From Colius striatus (Eukaryota > Chordata > Aves > Coliiformes > Coliidae): a DNA stretch of 64,000 nucleotides. Below are positions 54,971 to 64,000 of the stretch, piece after piece. Under the pieces are notes generated by a model. That model had not been told where the DNA came from. It searched no databases and saw only the letters and a list, made by a program, of their open reading frames with translations. Within the stretch, counting starts at the first letter, position 1. Each line of letters starts with the position of its first letter. The DNA is taken from NCBI RefSeq assembly GCF_028858725.1, contig NC_084759.1, positions 140,596,671 to 140,660,670 of the forward strand, written 5' to 3'. The translations under genes and the position numbers were made by a program.

Positions 54971-56724
54971 TCCCCAAATTAAGGAATTTCCATGCAACAA
55001 AACCCCATCTCAGGTTAACACTGGTCATAGTATTTTCCCTGGTGAAAATAAGCATTTTTTTCACTTGTGCTACAGTATCTATTTACAGAGGTATTACAGA
55101 AAGCTGAGTTCCAGCTCTGTCTCATACACAAGGTAATACTTTTTACAGCATTACCTCTAACACCACTTTTAATGACAGAAGATTTATCAATGGTTGGAGA
55201 CTTTAATTGTCCTGCCAGCCACTTGTACACACAGGCTTTCTTCTTTCCACTTTACATGCCTTTGATCTTCCCAGTTTACCTTTTAGGAGATAAAAGGAAA
55301 TCTCTACCCTTGCAGGCAGACAGCGTGGCACAAGTATGGGGGCACAACAGACATTTTACTGTAACAATCCCCAGAGGTCAACTTAGATGAAACAAAGGCT
55401 TGGCTGCAGTGCAGAAGACTGGCTCTACCTCTACCTCAGCTTGAATTAGATCTGGCCTTGAAGCAGCAGTTCAGAGTCATCAGGCATTGCTGTCCCTTCA
55501 CTCAGGCGCTTCTGTTGCTCCTCTATTCCCACTCTTATTTCACCCAGTGTCCACGTTAAATGCTGCACCGTGTCCCTGAACAACCCTTTCCAAATTCTTT
55601 CCTGCTAAGTCATCCAGCAAAACACAGAGCTTGCCTGTTACTACATCACTCCACTCTGAAATGCCAGCTACACTCCCTTCTGCTGCAGACCAGTCTGCCT
55701 GAAAAGTCTTCTCCAGTAAAATCCCCACTTGGGATGGAAAATTTCAGGCACAAGCTTTCACAAAGTTTCAGTGAAAAGAAAACAGAGGAAACTAACAGAA
55801 CCCAATGTACTGTTTTGGAAACCCTGACCCTCAATTTAACTTCTTGCCAGAACCCACTTGTCACAAAACTGATATTTCCCAGTCAGTCAGCATTGCCCTA
55901 AACAGCTTTGTCACAGCTCAGACTAATCTGAGAGCATTAGCTGGTTTTTAGATGCCTTTGGGCTTTTATTTATCACACTGTAGAGGTACAAAACACTTGC
56001 AAAACTGAAGCTTTCTGCAGTTGCTTTTAAGACCAGAATTTCAAGTTACAATAATCAATTTACATTAGGAGAATCAGCATTAGAGGACAATATTGCTTAG
56101 AGTCAGACATTGACTCTCTCCTTATGCTGTACATGAGCTCAATTTTATCTGTTCAGCCTACTGGAAGTTATTCTGACCACAACCATATTGCCTGTGAAGT
56201 CAGGAGGTAGCGGAAAGATTTAAAAGAAGCATTTGAAGATAAAGTCTGTTTTCTCAGTGTAATGGTTAACCTCTATCAGTAAGAATTTTTATAGTAGTAT
56301 GATTCCTTATTACCTTCATCAGTAGCAGGAAGCCACCTACTTCACAAATAGTTTGAGAATGGCATTCATAGGATGTTTTAAGCTGGCTGAGCTCCCTTCA
56401 ACATACATTAATGCAGCTACAGAACTGGAATCCTACCCTTCACTGTTTAGGGGTGGTTATGCATTAACAGGTCTGCACTTTCCCTTCTTTCAACTGCTAA
56501 GAACTCCCTTGCTGCCAGGCCTACACAACCTCCTTCAGAGGACAAGTCACACTCTAGATCTACTCGAATACCAGAAAAAAAGCCAATCCAGTTACAAGGA
56601 GATGCAAGAAAGCCAACCAACACCAGCCACTGAATCTGCAAGTGCCCAAACACATTTTGTGAATAGCAGCTCTCAGAAGGCAACAACTTGAAACCCATTA
56701 CTTGCAAGTCTTGTGAAGACCTTA
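54971..56724. other. Intergenic, nothing recognised
   Basis: Sequence between the exon 7 relic and the next CR1. No gene or family match was seen in the short frames. Confidence 0.4.
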
Positions 56725-57165
56725 ACATCCAAGGGAGAACTGCTGGAGAGAGTCCAGTGCAGGGCCACCAAGATGATCAGGGGACTGGAACATCTTTCAT
56801 ATGAGGAAAGGCTGTGGGAACTGGGGCTGTTTAGTCTGGAGGAGATTGAGGGTGGATGTCAGGAGGTTGGGACATCACTTTTTTCTATAGTAGCTAGTAA
56901 CAGGACAAGGGGTAATGGGATGAAGCTGGAACACAAAAAGTTCCACATAAACATAAGAAAAAACTATTTCACTGTTCAGGTGATGGAGCAGTGGCACAGG
57001 CTGCCCAGAGGGGCTGTGGAGTCTCCTTTGTTGGAGGTCTTCAAGACTTGCCTAGACATGTTCCTATGTGACCTGATCTAGGTGAACCTGCTTCTGCAGG
57101 GGGGTTAGACCAGATGATCTCTAAAGGTCCCTTCCAATCTCTTACCATTCCATGATTCCAAATAA
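56725..57165 (+). mobile_element. CR1 LINE 3' end, plus strand
   Basis: A CR1 ORF2 end and 3' UTR: gagtccagtgcagggccacc, aagatgatcaggggactgga, ggctgtgggaactggggctg, ggcacaggctgcccagaggg, cagatgatctctaaaggtcc. It is 5'-truncated. Confidence 0.92.
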
Positions 57166-57679
57166 AAATTTGCAGATAAACCTGTTTCCCCACCTTCCCA
57201 GAAGAAAATGGAAAGTTTCTGATCTGCTAGCTCATGACAGGCTTTGCTTGAAACCCCATTTTCACTGCACTTGCAAATGGCAGCTGGAACAAGCACAGAA
57301 TTCTTTCTTGCATCATGTGCTGCCTGCCTGGAAAGACCAAGTTTTCCACTGCTTACTAAAATAACACTTTAGAATGCTGTGCAGGCTTCACATTGTGAAT
57401 TGAATGTTTGTCCCATTAGCCCAAGGATACCATCACTTCAATAAAATAACAAATCAGTACATTAGCGGTCAGGTGTTCCACATGTGCACTAGGAGGAGAA
57501 CAGCAGATAGTCAGCAGGTCACACTTCAGAGGACATCAACAGCAGGTGATATCTCAAGGGACAGCAATTTTCCTTGCTTTTGGGTGATCACTAGAGACAG
57601 CTGATAGAACAGCAATAATCCAGCATTACTACCCCCACAGGTCTGCTAAAATAACCAATACACACAGTAATTAAGCTAC

Positions 57680-57685
57680 TTTATT
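57680..57685 (-). terminator. AKR1B: Poly(A) signal of AKR1B copy C
   Basis: AATAAA on the minus strand, about 540 bases after the stop codon of copy C. It is a reasonable 3' UTR end, but I have no transcript to confirm it. Confidence 0.55.
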
Positions 57686-58226
57686 AAAGGCAAAACCAGC
57701 TTTTACATCACCAACGAGGACCTATGCAAGTTCTAAAGAACCACCCATGTGGAAACTCTTGTACTTGGACAGCAACTTGTACTTGCAATTAGAGAAAAAG
57801 CATGGAGTGTTACAAAAAAAGAAAGCCAAACCCAAAAGTGAACAGAAAAAAGCAAACCTCATCAGTTATGCAAAAATCTCCCAGTATCCTGGTCCTTCCA
57901 GACAGGATCACTACCTCCAATTCAGCATTCCAAAAGAAAAGTGACAGCTTGTTCAAACTTTCTCCGTGTTTTCTGCTTACCAACTGCAGACATGCAGTTT
58001 GGCAAAGACAATCTACCAAGTCCACACAGCAAGCCCTTCATAATCCCTTGGCATTTCCTTCTTCCTCAAAAACATAAACCAAAATCACCAAGTATATCTA
58101 CTGCAGCTTTGTGAGGGGAAAACAAAGGAAAAAGGTGGGTGTCTGGTGCAGCGAGAAAGCAACACAGACAACTCATAGGCAACAGCAGAGTGTATCTGAA
58201 GCCTGAAGAAAGGCAGGAAACCATCT

Positions 58227-63787
<5,561 letters not shown>

Positions 63788-64000
63788 CTGAAAGAAACAC
63801 AATGTCAGCATCTAGTCAGTGTAACAGGGCCTGAAGAACACATTCTGCCTGATGGGGCTGATTTCCTTCATGAGAAGCACAAAAGAAGGGGTTAGAATGT
63901 CAGCATTTGAGGAACAAACCCAGAGCACTAGAACACTTATGTCATGTTTCCCATTTCACTAAATCTCAAAGACTCACTCTTTGACATTGGGGAAATTCAC

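Overview
This is nuclear DNA from a bird. The evidence is the abundance of CR1 LINE fragments, a BPGM–AKR1B gene order of the vertebrate type, multi-exon genes with GT-AG introns, and a retrovirus-like element with a tRNA-Trp-type primer site as in avian leukosis viruses. I cannot name the species.

Layout: (1) 1-11.9 kb is BPGM on the minus strand. The large coding exon is at 7205-7860, its CpG-island promoter is at about 11.0-11.9 kb, and its last coding exon was not found and probably lies left of the window. (2) 11.9-24.1 kb is intergenic, with a CTTT-type microsatellite, a 1.4 kb minus-strand CR1 and a block that is duplicated again near 49-51 kb. (3) 24.2-37.4 kb is AKR1B copy A (+), ten exons, 316 codons, intact. 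A 6.4 kb endogenous retrovirus sits in its intron 2. (4) 40.8-48.1 kb is AKR1B copy B (+), ten exons, 314 codons, with its own CpG-island promoter. (5) 49.2-55 kb is a rearranged stretch: a truncated AKR1B exon 1-2 remnant flanked by inverted repeats, a CR1 interrupted by a class I retroviral integrase fossil, and a decayed AKR1B exon 7. (6) 57.6-64 kb is the 3' half (exons 5-10) of AKR1B copy C on the minus strand, with a solo LTR in intron 5; its exons 1-4 lie beyond the right edge.

The three AKR1B genes should encode cytosolic NADPH-dependent aldo-keto reductases of the aldose-reductase type. They share patches of near identity (exon 2 of A and B, exon 8 of A, B and C, exon 6 plus intron 6 of A and C) set among diverged introns, which suggests recurrent gene conversion. 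They differ at substrate-pocket positions: B has lost the Trp219-equivalent of loop B, and A has Ala in place of Cys298.

The most notable element is the retrovirus in intron 2 of copy A. Its two 281-bp LTRs read as identical and are flanked by a 6-bp duplication. Its gag, dUTPase-protease and pol frames are all open and joined by two canonical -1 slippery heptamers, but there is no env gene. Intron 2 of copy B preserves the empty site. A diverged solo LTR of the same family, with its own perfect 6-bp duplication, lies in copy C, so the family has entered this gene cluster at least twice at different times.
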